23,639 nucleotides of DNA from UBA1381 sp964399965 (GTDB lineage Bacteria; Bacillota; Clostridia; UBA1381). The DNA lies in contig CAYNRX010000036.1 of NCBI GenBank assembly GCA_964399965.1, positions 1 to 23,639 of the forward strand, in the 5' to 3' direction. Positions 14,941 through 23,441 of this stretch are shown here, piece after piece; within the stretch, counting starts at the first letter, position 1, and every line of letters begins with the position of its first letter. Under the pieces are notes generated by a model. It was given only the letters and a program-made list of their open reading frames with translations. It had not been told where the DNA came from and ran no database searches. A program made the translations under genes and the position numbers.

Positions 14941-15819
14941 ATGGCAAAAATAAAAATAATCGTGGACACTGCCGCCGATATGCCGGAGGAATTGAGAAAG
15001 AAGCACGATATCGGCTTGTTGTCGTTTTTGAGTATCTTTGACGGAAAGTCATACGTCACAGGTGTAGACATAACCAATGCAGAGTTTTATAAAATGCTCA
15101 CAGAGGCGAAGAATATACCAACGACGTCACAGACGCCGTATCAAGACATGTACGACTATCTGCTAAAGATGAGCAGGGAGTACGACAGTGTAATATATTT
15201 TACTATATCGTCCAAGGGAAGCGGCCAGTATCAGACGGCATCCCTTATACGCAGTACGATATTAGAGGAGGACAATCCCGGGGCAGATATAAGGATAGTA
15301 GATACTATGAGCTATTCTTTATATATTGCCGTGACTGCGCTAAAGGCAGCCGAAATGGCCGAGGAAGGAAAAACGGCTGATGAGATAGTCAGCTTTTGTA
15401 CCGAGTATATAAAGACGTGGCACGCTTTTCTTTTGGTAGATACGCTCAAATATCTGGAAAAGGGAGGACGCATAAACAAGGCCGAGGCTATATTAGGTAC
15501 GCTTTTGGATATTAAGCCGGTACTGACGATAAGAAACGGTCTTGTGGAGGCCGATGATAAGCTGCGGGGCAAGAAGCGGCTTTTTGATAAGCTGATAGAA
15601 AAAATACGGGAATACCCCGATTTTGACGAGGGGCATAAGGAATTTATGATAGTTCATTCTGATGCGGAAAAGGGCGAAGAGCTTCGCCGCAAGCTAGCGG
15701 AGGAATTTGAAATAGACGATGTTTTACTGTTCGGTGAGTTTGGTCCGGTAGTGGGGACCCATACAGGACCAGGAGCTGCGGCGGTGATTTTCAGAGTGCA
15801 TGGAGGAAAAGAAGAATGA
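14941..15819 (+). CDS. DegV family fatty-acid-binding protein
   Basis: This 292-residue DegV-fold protein starts with IKIIVDTAADMPEEL. It carries the ligand-loop TTSQTP near 61-66, the ISSKGSGQYQTA segment near 89-100, and LKYLEKGGRINKAEA near 172-186. DegV proteins bind a fatty acid, and FakB members deliver it to the FakA kinase for acyl-phosphate synthesis. The second conserved segment usually reads SSxLSGTYQ; here it is SSKGSGQYQ, so the pocket may differ. No fakA is in view. GGAGG lies before the ATG. The stop overlaps the next start by four bases (ATGA), implying translational coupling. Confidence 0.92.
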   Translation: MAKIKIIVDTAADMPEELRKKHDIGLLSFLSIFDGKSYVTGVDITNAEFYKMLTEAKNIPTTSQTPYQDMYDYLLKMSREYDSVIYFTISSKGSGQYQTASLIRSTILEEDNPGADIRIVDTMSYSLYIAVTALKAAEMAEEGKTADEIVSFCTEYIKTWHAFLLVDTLKYLEKGGRINKAEAILGTLLDIKPVLTIRNGLVEADDKLRGKKRLFDKLIEKIREYPDFDEGHKEFMIVHSDAEKGEELRRKLAEEFEIDDVLLFGEFGPVVGTHTGPGAAAVIFRVHGGKEE

Positions 15820-17024
15820 AGTATATTGTTATTTTAGGCGATGGAATGGCCGACTATCCGGTGGATGAATTTGGCGGAAAGACTGTGCTGGAGGCATCAT
15901 ATAAACCGAACATGGACTATATGTGCGCTCACGGCGAATTGGGTATGGTAAAAACCGTGCAGGAAGGCATGAAGCCCGGGAGCGATGTGGCAAATCTTTC
16001 AGTTATGGGTTATGATACGAGAAAATATTATTCGGGCAGATCTCCCTTGGAGGCTGCATCTATCGGCGTGGATATGAAGGATACCGACGTTACGTTCCGC
16101 TGTAATATAGTGACGCTTTCCGATGAGGAGAATTACGAGGACAAGACTATGCTTGATTATTCGGCCGGAGAGATATCGACCGAAGAGGCGCGGGAGCTGA
16201 TGAAGGCAGTCGCTGAAGGGTTAAATAACGATATCGTAAAATTTTACAGCGGAGTGAGCTACCGGCATTTGATGATATGGGACAACGGTTCAACAAATGT
16301 GGAGCTCACACCGCCGCATGACATATCTGACAGAAAGATAAAAGAATATCTCCCCAAGGGCGACCATGCGGAGGAGATATTGGCACTGATGAAGAAGAGC
16401 GAAAAGATATTAAAGGATCATCCGGTCAATAAAAAGCGCATAGCCGAGGGGAAAAATCCTGCCACCTCTATCTGGATATGGGGCGAAGGCAGGAAGCCTA
16501 TGCTTGACAATTTTAAGGAAAAATTCGGCATTGAAGGCGCCGTAATATCGGCGGTTGATCTTATAAAGGGCATAGCTATATGCGCCGGTATGAAATCTAT
16601 AGACGTTGAGGGAGCTACGGGTAATGTGGATACCAACTTCAGCGGCAAGGCCGAGGCGGCGTTGAAAGCGCTTGAGGACGGGGCAGATTTTGTCTATATC
16701 CATATGGAGGCTCCGGATGAATGCGGCCATCAGGGAGATCCGGCCAATAAAAAGCTCTCCGTTGAATTGATAGATGACAAGGTAGTGGGTTATCTTCGGG
16801 AGCAGCTTTCAAAGAAGAATATAGATTACAAGATGCTGATAATGCCCGATCACCCGACACCAATAAAGCTAAAGACGCACGTATCTGACCCGGTTCCGTT
16901 CGTTATATATGACAGCAGGGAGGACAAAGCCGGCTCCGGTAAGAGTTACACCGAGGAGAATGGGCGTCAGACCGGCCTTTATATAGATGAGGGCTGTACG
17001 CTTATAAACAGGTTCCTGTCATAG
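15816..17024 (+). CDS. Cofactor-independent phosphoglycerate mutase (ApgM family; proposed homoserine kinase subgroup possible)
   Basis: This 402-residue alkaline-phosphatase-fold enzyme is of the archaeal-type phosphoglycerate mutase family. It opens with YIVILGDGMADYP (Asp9 a likely metal ligand). SDVANLSVMGYD follows near 56-67, with Ser62 the likely phospho-intermediate, then YYSGRSPLEAASIGV. The C-terminal metal ligands fall in HMEAPDECGHQGD and MPDHPTP. The family interconverts 3- and 2-phosphoglycerate. A bacterial subgroup has been proposed to be homoserine kinases on the basis of threonine-gene neighbours. Neither glycolytic nor threonine genes lie here, so context does not decide. 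It is coupled to degV by a four-base overlap. Confidence 0.88.
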   Translation: MKYIVILGDGMADYPVDEFGGKTVLEASYKPNMDYMCAHGELGMVKTVQEGMKPGSDVANLSVMGYDTRKYYSGRSPLEAASIGVDMKDTDVTFRCNIVTLSDEENYEDKTMLDYSAGEISTEEARELMKAVAEGLNNDIVKFYSGVSYRHLMIWDNGSTNVELTPPHDISDRKIKEYLPKGDHAEEILALMKKSEKILKDHPVNKKRIAEGKNPATSIWIWGEGRKPMLDNFKEKFGIEGAVISAVDLIKGIAICAGMKSIDVEGATGNVDTNFSGKAEAALKALEDGADFVYIHMEAPDECGHQGDPANKKLSVELIDDKVVGYLREQLSKKNIDYKMLIMPDHPTPIKLKTHVSDPVPFVIYDSREDKAGSGKSYTEENGRQTGLYIDEGCTLINRFLS

Positions 17025-17037
17025 GAGGTAGATGCGT

Positions 17038-18219
17038 ATGAAATTCAAGTCCGGCACATGGAGGATAGCGGCGATAGTTATAGTGCTTGTACTCGTGTGC
17101 ATTGGCGTGTATTTTGCACTGCCGTATATATGGAGACTTTTTAAAGGTATAATAAGCCTGTTTCTGCCGTTTATACTGGGGTATATATTTTCCCTGCTGG
17201 TAAGGCCGCTGGCGGATCATTTCCAAAAACGGCTGAAACTTCCCAGGGGGCTGGCGGCGATATTGGTGATAGTGGTGATAATAGGAGTGATAGGCGGAGG
17301 CTTGAGCTTTGCGGTGTGGAAGGTCATTGTTGAGGTGCGAAATGTCAGCGACCAACTGCCGCAGATAGTGGATTCCATAGGGCAGAGCATAGAAAACGTC
17401 AGGATAAGCCTTTCGGGAGTCTTCCAGAGGCTGCCGGGAAATATCCAGGTGGCAATACAGAGTGTGAGCCAGAGTATATCCGATTGGGTGGCGGAGCTTA
17501 TAAATACGAAATCGACGCCTATGGTATTGAAAGCGGGCGACTTTGCCAAGGCTTTGCCGGGGGTATTCATCGGGATAGTGGTATTTATACTGTCTTCGTA
17601 TTTTATGGTATCAAATCCCCGTCCGGTATCTAATTTCATCAGCCGTGTATTCAGCGCCCGGTTTTTGGAAAAGACGCATAAGCTAGCCGAGGAGATAAAG
17701 CTTTATCTGGGCGGATATATCAGGGCGCAGGGAATACTCATGTGTATCGCCTTTGTGATAATTATGCTGGGGTTGACGATCCTGGGTGTGGATTATGCGC
17801 TGCTGATAGCGCTGGCGATAGCTTTTCTTGACGCCCTGCCGTTTTTCGGCAGCGGAGCGGTGCTATGGCCGTGGGCATTGATATCATTTATAAACGGCAA
17901 TATAAAAACAGGCGTTGGCTTGGTACTGATATATATCTGTGTAGCAGTCGTAAGGCAGCTGGTGGAACCGAAGATAGTAAGCTCCAAGCTGGGTACGAAT
18001 CCGCTTTTGACGCTGATGTCGATGTATATCGGCTATAGGCTTCTGTCTGTTGGCGGTATGATATTAGGTCCGATCATAATGCTTTTGGTAATGAGCCTTT
18101 ACAAGGCAGGGGTATTTGACGGGTTGATCGAACTTCTGCATAAGATCAGAGATTTTTTGAAGAAGCAGCTGAACGTTTTAAAGCAGTATTTACAAACAAT
18201 AGGAGGAAAAAACGAATGA
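17038..18219 (+). CDS. AI-2E family transporter (PF01594-type membrane protein)
   Basis: This 393-residue membrane protein has the AI-2E transporter/YtvI-like layout. Hydrophobic segments lie near the N-terminus (AAIVIVLVLVCIGVYFAL, then FLPFILGYIFSLLVRPL) and a soluble helical stretch sits around 100-160. A C-terminal block follows with the typical LDALPFFGSGAVLWPWALISF and VVRQLVEPKIVSSKLGTNPLLTL segments. Members export small molecules or act as sodium/proton antiporters, and in spore-formers YtvI is a sporulation membrane protein; the substrate here is unknown. AGGAGG at 17023-17028 favours the ATG at 17038 (9 bases) over the one at 17032 (3 bases). Its stop overlaps metG by four bases. 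Confidence 0.88.
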   Translation: MKFKSGTWRIAAIVIVLVLVCIGVYFALPYIWRLFKGIISLFLPFILGYIFSLLVRPLADHFQKRLKLPRGLAAILVIVVIIGVIGGGLSFAVWKVIVEVRNVSDQLPQIVDSIGQSIENVRISLSGVFQRLPGNIQVAIQSVSQSISDWVAELINTKSTPMVLKAGDFAKALPGVFIGIVVFILSSYFMVSNPRPVSNFISRVFSARFLEKTHKLAEEIKLYLGGYIRAQGILMCIAFVIIMLGLTILGVDYALLIALAIAFLDALPFFGSGAVLWPWALISFINGNIKTGVGLVLIYICVAVVRQLVEPKIVSSKLGTNPLLTLMSMYIGYRLLSVGGMILGPIIMLLVMSLYKAGVFDGLIELLHKIRDFLKKQLNVLKQYLQTIGGKNE

Positions 18220-20132
18220 GCAAATATTATATAACAACGGCGATAGCCTATACCTCAAAGACGCCGCATATAGGAAATACCTACGAAATAATCCTCACCG
18301 ACGCTATCGCGCGTTATCACCGCTATATCGGTGATGATGTGTATTTTCTCACCGGGACAGATGAACACGGACAGAAGATACAGGAGATAGCCGAGGCCGA
18401 AGGGATAACCCCGCAGGAGCATGTGGACAGGATAGCAGGAGAAATACGTTCCATCGCCGATATGCTCAATATAAGCTATGACGGTTTCATCCGTACGACC
18501 GACAAACAGCATATGCAGACCGTGCAGAAGATATTTAAGCGTCTTTACGATCAAGGCGATATATATAAAAGCGAGTACGAGGGCTGGTACTGTACGCCAT
18601 GTGAATCGTTCTGGACTGATACACAGCTTAAGGATGGCAAATGCCCGGACTGCGGCAGAGAGGTGCATAAAACTAAGGAAGAAGCATACTTCTTCAAAAT
18701 GAGCAAGTATCAGGACAGGCTGATGAAACATATCGAGGAGCATCCGGAGTTTATTCAGCCTGAAAGCCGTAAAAAGGAAATGGTAAACAATTTCTTAAAA
18801 CCGGGATTGCAGGATCTGTGTGTATCGAGAAGCAGTTTTAGCTGGGGTATACCGGTACCGTTTGACGAGGGACACGTTATTTACGTTTGGATAGACGCCC
18901 TTTCAAACTACATCACCGCCCTGGGCTATGATCCCGACAAAAAAGGCGAGCTGTACGAAAAATACTGGCCGGCAGATGTGCATATAATCGGTAAGGATAT
19001 CCTGCGGTTTCATACCATATATTGGCCGATCATGCTGATGGCTCTGGGCGAACCGCTGCCTAAGCAGGTATTCGGCCACCCATGGATGCTTTTCGGCGAG
19101 GAAAAAATGTCCAAATCTCGCGGCAACGTTATCTATGCCGATGGCCTTGTACGCCATTTCGGCGTGGATGCAGTGCGTTATTATTCGCTGCATGAAATGC
19201 CGTTTGCACAGGACGGCAGCATTACCTACGAGGTGTTCATGAGCCGTTACAATTCCGATCTGGCCAACACGCTGGGAAATCTTGTTAATAGGACGGTTTC
19301 GATGGTCAATAAGTATTTTGACGGAGAACTGGTGTCAGACTCGGCGGCCGGGGAATTTGATGATGATTTAAAGGCTGTGGCTCAAGGTGCGCTGGCGCGT
19401 GTGGACGAGAAGATGAAAACGCTGCACGTGACCGATTCTCTTGATGAGATATGGAAGGTCGTAAACAGGGCCAATAAATATATAGACGAGACTGCGCCCT
19501 GGGTATTGGCTAAGGACGAGAATAACAGGCAGCGGCTGGCGACTGTTCTTTACAACCTTACGGAAACAATAAGGATCATATCCTCTTTGCTGTCGCCGTT
19601 CATGCCGGATACGGCGGAGAATATACGCAAGCAGATAGGAGCGGAGGACATAAGCTGCGCTTCGGCCGATAAATTCGGCATTACCAAGGTGGGCACAAAA
19701 GTTGGCGAGGCCAAGCCGCTGTTTGCTCGTATAGACATAGAGAAAAAGCTGGAGGAATTGGCAGCGGAACACGAGGAAGAGACAGCAGTGGAGATAGCGC
19801 CGTTCAAGGACTATATAGAATTTGAGGATTTTGAAAAGCTCGACATCCGTGTGGGCAAGGTCATAGAGTGCGAAAAAGTTAAGAAATCAAAGAAGCTCCT
19901 GCGCTTTTTGCTTGAGGTGGGCAGCGAAAAGAGGCAGATCCTTTCCGGCATTTCCCAGTATCATGAGCCGGAGGAGCTTATCGGCAAAAATGTGCTTTTT
20001 ATCGCCAATCTCAAGCCGAGGAAAATAATGGGGCTGGAGTCGAACGGCATGATATTGTCGGCGGAGTTTGAGGATCAGCTCACAGCGCTTACGACAATGA
20101 AGGATATACAAAGCGGGGCGGAGGTAGTATAA
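18216..20132 (+). CDS. metG: Methionine--tRNA ligase
   Basis: This 638-residue class I aminoacyl-tRNA synthetase charges tRNA-Met. The ATP site is shown by HIG (18-20, in TPHIGNTYE) and KMSKS (297-301). The zinc knuckle has CTPC (Cys126, 129) and CPDC (Cys143, 146), i.e. one knuckle of the type common in Bacillota. The anticodon-binding helices are followed by a C-terminal tRNA-binding OB-fold domain (about 530-638, FEKLDIRVGKVIECEKVKKSKKLLR). The ATG overlaps the stop of the membrane transporter gene by four bases and GGAGG lies just upstream. No T-box leader is present, because it is internal to the operon. Its stop shares one base with the topoisomerase start (TAATG). Confidence 0.97.
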   Translation: MSKYYITTAIAYTSKTPHIGNTYEIILTDAIARYHRYIGDDVYFLTGTDEHGQKIQEIAEAEGITPQEHVDRIAGEIRSIADMLNISYDGFIRTTDKQHMQTVQKIFKRLYDQGDIYKSEYEGWYCTPCESFWTDTQLKDGKCPDCGREVHKTKEEAYFFKMSKYQDRLMKHIEEHPEFIQPESRKKEMVNNFLKPGLQDLCVSRSSFSWGIPVPFDEGHVIYVWIDALSNYITALGYDPDKKGELYEKYWPADVHIIGKDILRFHTIYWPIMLMALGEPLPKQVFGHPWMLFGEEKMSKSRGNVIYADGLVRHFGVDAVRYYSLHEMPFAQDGSITYEVFMSRYNSDLANTLGNLVNRTVSMVNKYFDGELVSDSAAGEFDDDLKAVAQGALARVDEKMKTLHVTDSLDEIWKVVNRANKYIDETAPWVLAKDENNRQRLATVLYNLTETIRIISSLLSPFMPDTAENIRKQIGAEDISCASADKFGITKVGTKVGEAKPLFARIDIEKKLEELAAEHEEETAVEIAPFKDYIEFEDFEKLDIRVGKVIECEKVKKSKKLLRFLLEVGSEKRQILSGISQYHEPEELIGKNVLFIANLKPRKIMGLESNGMILSAEFEDQLTALTTMKDIQSGAEVV

Positions 20133-22312
20133 TGGCAAAGACCTTAGTCCTGGCGGAAAAGCCGTCAGTAGCACGCGAATTGGCTAGGGTGCTGGGCTGT
20201 CACAGAAAAGGTAACGGCTTTATTGCCGGGGAAGAGTATATTGTCACCTGGGCTTTGGGGCATTTGGTGACGCTGGCCGATCCCGAGCATTACGATAAGC
20301 AGTATGAGAAGTGGGAGCTGCAAACGCTGCCCATGCTGCCGGAGAAGATGGATCTGGAAGTGATCCCACAGACAATGAAGCAGTACAGGACGGTAAAATC
20401 GCTTTTGGGTGATAAAGAGATAGGGCAGATTGTAATAGCTACCGATGCTGGACGTGAAGGCGAGCTGGTTGCCCGGTGGATATTGGCTAAGGCTAATTGT
20501 CATAAACCGATAAAGCGGCTGTGGATATCGTCCCAGACCGATAAAGCGATAAAAGAGGGCTTTGCCAACCTCAAGAATGGGCATGATTACGATAACCTCT
20601 ATATGAGCGCCCAGGCAAGAGCGGAAGCCGATTGGCTGGTAGGCCTAAACGTAACGAGAGCCCTTACCTGCAAGTTTAACGCCCAGCTTTCGGCAGGTCG
20701 TGTACAGACGCCGACACTGGCTTTAATAGTCCGCCGCGAGGAGGAGATAAGGAAGTTTTCTCCGCGTGAATATTACAACATACGCGCCGACCTGGGACGG
20801 TTTTTCGTCACGTATCACGATGCGGCAGGGCAGACGGCAATGTTTGATAAGGAACGGGCATTAGAGCTGGAGCGGAAAGTACAGGGACGTGAGTTCAAGG
20901 TAGTATCGGTATCCACCACGCTGAAAAAAGTTGGCGTGCCAATGCTATATGACCTTACAGAGCTTCAGCGCGACGCCAACAAAAAATATGGCTTCTCGGC
21001 CAAGCAAACGCTTTCTATAATGCAGGCGCTTTATGAACGATACAAGCTCTTAACGTATCCGCGAACGGACTCACGATATTTGACTGCCGATATCGTGCCT
21101 ACTTTGAAGGAACGGCTAAAGGCCGTAAGCGTCGGTGATTTTGCATCTATTGTGCGGGATATAAACGAAAACAGCAGGCAGATCGCCAAGGCTTGCATAA
21201 ACGATGACAAAGTGTCCGATCATCATGCGATAATCCCTACTGAGGAGCGTACCGACTTAAACAGTCTTTCAAACGATGAGAAGCGTATATATATGCTGGT
21301 AGTAAGGCGGTTTTTAGCCTGTTTCTATCCACAGTATGAATACAACAGCATAAAGGCGGAGCTGGAATGCCTGGGAGAAAAATTTTCCGCCAACGGCACA
21401 GAGCTTGTCGATAAGGGCTGGAAGCGTGTATATGGCGATGATTTCGAGGAGGAGGATGAGGAAGCAGAGCCCGTGCAGAATCTTTCCGGGATAGAAAAGG
21501 GCAAAAGCTACATCTGCAAAAACACGCAGCTTAAGACCTCTCACACTAAGCCGCCCGCGCGTTACACTGAAGCAACGCTTTTGTCGGCGATGGAAAATCC
21601 CTCAAGGTTCGTTGATGATAAAAAAATGCGCGAATATCTGGGCGGCGGACTGGGCACTCCGGCCACCAGAGCCGATATTATCGAAAAGCTCTTTTCCTCG
21701 TTTTACATTGAGCGTCGGGGAAAGGAGATAATACCGACGTCCAAAGGAGAGCAGGTAATAAAGCTGGCTCCTGAGGACTTGAGGAAGCCGCTTTTAACAG
21801 CCGAGTGGGAAATGCGCCTTGATGCTATCGCCAAGGGGAGGGAGGATAAGGAGAAATTCATAAATGAGATAAAAAGATATTCCTCCAGGCTTGTTTCCAG
21901 CGTGATCGCTTCCGATGCCGAATATAAGCATGACAACCTTACGAAAAAGGTATGCCCCAACTGCGGTAAGTTCATGCTGTCGGTGAATGGCAAACGAGGG
22001 AAAATGTTGGTATGTCAAGACAGAGAATGCGGCTATCGGGAGAATGTGAGCATGATCACAAACGCCCGATGCCCCAACTGCCATAAGCGCATGGAGATGT
22101 TCGGCTCCGGTGACAAGAAATCGTTCGTTTGCGCCTGCGGCTATCGTGAGAGCGAGGAATCGTTCATAAAACGGACGCGGGGGTCAAAAAACGCCGCTTC
22201 GAAGAATTTCACCCGGCAGTATTTGCGTAACCAGAATAAGCGCCGGGAGGAGCCGGAGGAAAGCGATTTTGCCAGAGCGCTGCGTCTTTCTATGGAAAAG
22301 CGCAAAAAATAG
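20132..22312 (+). CDS. topB: DNA topoisomerase III (type IA)
   Basis: This 726-residue type IA topoisomerase relaxes and decatenates DNA through a 5'-phosphotyrosine. The Toprim domain begins TLVLAEKPSVARELARVLG and holds TDAGREGELVARW (Asp105, Glu110). The catalytic Tyr309 lies in LTYPRTDSRYL. QLSAGRVQTPTLALIV is near 185-200. The C-terminal end carries two Cys4-type zinc ribbons (CPNCGKFM with CQDRECGY; CPNCHKRM with CACGY, about 607-672), then a basic tail. Large conjugative elements also carry topB, but its tight coupling to metG and the absence of mobility genes point to a chromosomal copy. Confidence 0.95.
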   Translation: MAKTLVLAEKPSVARELARVLGCHRKGNGFIAGEEYIVTWALGHLVTLADPEHYDKQYEKWELQTLPMLPEKMDLEVIPQTMKQYRTVKSLLGDKEIGQIVIATDAGREGELVARWILAKANCHKPIKRLWISSQTDKAIKEGFANLKNGHDYDNLYMSAQARAEADWLVGLNVTRALTCKFNAQLSAGRVQTPTLALIVRREEEIRKFSPREYYNIRADLGRFFVTYHDAAGQTAMFDKERALELERKVQGREFKVVSVSTTLKKVGVPMLYDLTELQRDANKKYGFSAKQTLSIMQALYERYKLLTYPRTDSRYLTADIVPTLKERLKAVSVGDFASIVRDINENSRQIAKACINDDKVSDHHAIIPTEERTDLNSLSNDEKRIYMLVVRRFLACFYPQYEYNSIKAELECLGEKFSANGTELVDKGWKRVYGDDFEEEDEEAEPVQNLSGIEKGKSYICKNTQLKTSHTKPPARYTEATLLSAMENPSRFVDDKKMREYLGGGLGTPATRADIIEKLFSSFYIERRGKEIIPTSKGEQVIKLAPEDLRKPLLTAEWEMRLDAIAKGREDKEKFINEIKRYSSRLVSSVIASDAEYKHDNLTKKVCPNCGKFMLSVNGKRGKMLVCQDRECGYRENVSMITNARCPNCHKRMEMFGSGDKKSFVCACGYRESEESFIKRTRGSKNAASKNFTRQYLRNQNKRREEPEESDFARALRLSMEKRKK

Positions 22313-22323
22313 GAGAGATAAAC

Positions 22324-22809
22324 GTGAGACCGCAAAGAAAATTTTGGATAAAATGCACGTTGCTATCTTTGTTGCCTGCATTGGCGGCTGCGGTTATAGT
22401 ATATGCACTGTGCCGGTTATGGACAGCTGAGGCGGCGGAGCTTGAGGAACATGCAAAAGGATTGGCGGAGCAGGTGCGGATAACGCTTAGTATACTTGCG
22501 GGAGCAACGGTGTTCTCGTGGAGTATGACGCTGCTTTTAAAGAGGAGCGAACATAAAAGAGAACAGGCTTCCTATAAAATGCAGGATAAAAAGGCGGCCG
22601 CCGCATCGGGCGATGTTATAAAAGCCGCTGGTTTCGGTTACGTCAACAATGAGCGGGAGCGGCAGACGTATTCAAGTTATTTGGAAAAGGTAACGGCCGG
22701 TTCCTCAAGCGCCGTCTATGCGGTATTTAAGGCTGTATCCGGCATAGTAACCTTGGTGGCGGTGTTTGCCGGCGGAATATTACTTGTGATGCTCAGTACG
22801 ATAGTGTAG
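22324..22809 (+). CDS. Small membrane protein, first of a tandem paralogous pair
   Basis: I do not recognise the family. The 161-residue protein has hydrophobic segments near 11-30, 54-72 and 138-160, with a charged middle (about 73-130, rich in Lys, Glu, Arg). The motif FWIKC (7-11) is followed by VYALCRLWTAEA (26-37), AEQVRITL (48-55) and GATV-W (60-66). The next gene has the same motifs at the same positions, with 26 identities over the first 70 aligned residues without gaps. Both end with a similar GGILLVML-type segment. The start is GTG at 22324, with AGGAGAG upstream. It is the penultimate gene of the operon behind topB. Confidence 0.75.
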   Translation: MRPQRKFWIKCTLLSLLPALAAAVIVYALCRLWTAEAAELEEHAKGLAEQVRITLSILAGATVFSWSMTLLLKRSEHKREQASYKMQDKKAAAASGDVIKAAGFGYVNNERERQTYSSYLEKVTAGSSSAVYAVFKAVSGIVTLVAVFAGGILLVMLSTIV

Positions 22810-22825
22810 AAAGGGGAATAATATC

Positions 22826-23314
22826 GTGAAGAAAAAACTCTTGTTTTGGCTGCGCTGCGTTTTAGTTGCAATTGTATGCGGCGTGATAGTGGCAGCGTTT
22901 GTGTATATTCTCTGCCGTGTTTGGACGGCAGATGCAATCTTCGAGGATGCGGGCACAGCGCATACTGCTGAAATGGTGAGACGAACTCTGGCCGGTATCG
23001 TTGGCGGCACAGTGACGCTGTGGGCGATAACGATACAGCTGGGGATAAGGCACCGGATAAATGAAAGGCGTACGCGGGAGCGAGAGCTTGAACGGCAGAA
23101 AGCTATGGTGGCAGACGCCAGAGCGGTTACGCTCAATGATATCGTGGACAGCCGCCGCAATTATGACGGTATCACCATCTACGGTGAACGCGTGACCATC
23201 TATGATAATGCCGAACCGCTGTATCTGCTGTTTAAAGTATTGGCGGTGTTTGCATTGTTCGTGTTGTTTTCGACAGGCAGCATCCTTTTGCTGATGCTTT
23301 ATAGCATATTATAA
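22826..23314 (+). CDS. Small membrane protein, second of the tandem paralogous pair
   Basis: This 162-residue protein is a paralogue of the one before it: FWLRC (7-11), VYILCRVWTADA (26-37), AEMVRRTL (48-55), GGTV-W (60-66) and a final GSILLLMLYSIL. It has three hydrophobic segments and an Arg/Glu-rich middle (IRHRINERRTRERELERQ near 73-90) likely to be cytoplasmic and helical. The middle regions of the two proteins have diverged much more than their membrane segments. The start is GTG at 22826 with GGGG nine bases upstream. It is the last gene before the terminator at 23320. Function is unknown; two subunits of one membrane complex is a possibility. Confidence 0.75.
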   Translation: MKKKLLFWLRCVLVAIVCGVIVAAFVYILCRVWTADAIFEDAGTAHTAEMVRRTLAGIVGGTVTLWAITIQLGIRHRINERRTRERELERQKAMVADARAVTLNDIVDSRRNYDGITIYGERVTIYDNAEPLYLLFKVLAVFALFVLFSTGSILLLMLYSIL

Positions 23315-23319
23315 ATTGT

Positions 23320-23365
23320 GACCGTCCCTTACACAGGCTTAAAGGCTCGGAAGGGGCGGTCTTTG
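23320..23365 (+). terminator. Terminator of the nine-gene operon
   Basis: GACCGTCCCTT (23320-23330) pairs with AAGGGGCGGTC (23351-23361) with a single G-T wobble and a 20-base loop, followed by TTTGT. It lies six bases after the last stop codon. Confidence 0.8.
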
Positions 23366-23374
23366 TGCGAAAAA

Positions 23375-23429
23375 TTAAGAAAACCTTAAGAATTTTATAA
23401 ACGATTTCATAAGAAAACTGTTCTATAAT
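23375..23429 (+). promoter_or_regulatory. Promoter with 11-bp-spaced direct repeats
   Basis: Hexamers recur at 11-bp steps: TTAAGA (23375-23380), TTAAGA (23386-23391), ATAAAC (23397-23402) and CATAAG (23408-23413). A TATAAT -10 follows at 23424-23429. There is no consensus -35. Helical-turn-spaced repeats before a -10 are typical of sites for OmpR/PhoB-type response regulators (PhoP boxes use TTAACA-like repeats 11 bp apart). The regulated gene, if any, is beyond the window. Confidence 0.45.
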
Positions 23430-23441
23430 AAAGTAAAATAG

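Noticed and set aside
20132..22312. topB as a marker of an integrative conjugative element
   Set aside because: It overlaps metG by one base in a housekeeping operon and there is no relaxase, coupling protein, VirB4 or integrase in the window.
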